Part shown: positions 63,919 through 64,000 of the stretch, in pieces | Layout of the letters: each line of letters opens with the position of its first letter | Numbering within the stretch: the first letter of the stretch is position 1 | Program-made: the position numbers and the translations under genes | The notes under the pieces: model-generated | What the model was told of the DNA's origin: nothing | The model's database searches: none | Seen by the model: only the letters and a program-made list of their open reading frames with translations | From: Aquisalimonas sp. | Lineage (GTDB): Bacteria > Pseudomonadota > Gammaproteobacteria > Nitrococcales > Aquisalimonadaceae | Direction: 5' to 3' | Length of the DNA: 64,000 nucleotides | Assembly: GCA_007126095.1 (NCBI GenBank) | Contig: SLBZ01000091.1 | Span: 1-64,000 of the forward strand

Positions 63919-64000
63919 ACAAGGTGACCTCCTCTGTGATGAAAGAGCGTCCCACTCTTTCTGCACTGCAGCGTAGTTCACGGATTGGTGCGCTGCAACG

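Overview
The window is a high-GC, gene-dense stretch of a gammaproteobacterial chromosome. Gene content and order point there: yebC-ruvC-ruvA-ruvB, ybgC-tolQRAB-pal-cpoB-queE-queC, bepA/perM/bcp/gcvR/dapA/bamC, fadE, opgGH and the GlrK-QseG-GlrR system. Many products are rich in Asp and Glu, and a BCCT-type compatible-solute carrier lies at the left edge. I infer a halophilic or halotolerant member of the Ectothiorhodospiraceae/Chromatiales grade; the genus cannot be fixed from the sequence. There is no prophage, insertion sequence, CRISPR array or rRNA. The only convincing tRNA is tRNA-Lys(TTT).

Layout. 1-3.7 kb: end of a BCCT carrier, a codB/cytosine deaminase pair of the yeast FCY1 type, and a secreted serine hydrolase. 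3.6-8.7 kb: periplasmic glucan locus, with opgG-opgH divergent from a membrane-anchored phosphotransferase-like gene that may play the OpgB role. 8.7-12.2 kb: cytochrome b561, a metallo-hydrolase/msrA/small secreted protein operon, then two very small leftward genes with hairpin terminators. 12.2-19.4 kb: LysR regulator, sirtuin, murI, AraC regulator divergent from fadE, a lytic-transglycosylase-like protein and tRNA-Lys. 19.4-32.7 kb: one long leftward block, yebC-ruvCAB, glrK-qseG-glrR, ybgC-tolQRAB-pal-cpoB, queE-queC. 33-38.4 kb: a complete branched-chain amino acid ABC transporter. 38.4-45 kb: patatin, two HDOD proteins, fadD, pabB. 45-48.2 kb: PHA precursor genes phaA, phaR, phaB, followed by a probable untranslated RNA. 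48.3-59.9 kb: bepA, perM, bcp, gcvR, dapA, bamC, purL and an acyl-CoA synthetase. 60-64 kb: an AAA ATPase, a DUF2058 protein, an NhaP2-type antiporter and a phasin.

The genes combine into a few themes. Envelope integrity is served by Tol-Pal, OpgGH, BamC, BepA, and GlrKR as a possible envelope sensor. Lipid and carbon storage is served by FadE, FadD, the acyl-CoA synthetase, PhaA/PhaB/PhaR and the phasin; no PHA synthase is in view. Salt and ion balance is served by the BCCT carrier, the periplasmic glucans and the NhaP2-type antiporter.

The most novel-looking signal is at 47.93-48.19 kb. A near-consensus sigma-70 promoter (TTGACA, 17 bp, TAAAAT) drives about 220 nt with no credible reading frame, two pairs of crossing complementary segments, and two tandem intrinsic terminators. 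Second is the phaB promoter, whose -35 box is built into a perfect 8-bp inverted repeat. Third are two small genes (62 and 56 codons) with strong ribosome binding sites and hairpin terminators between 11.1 and 12.1 kb.
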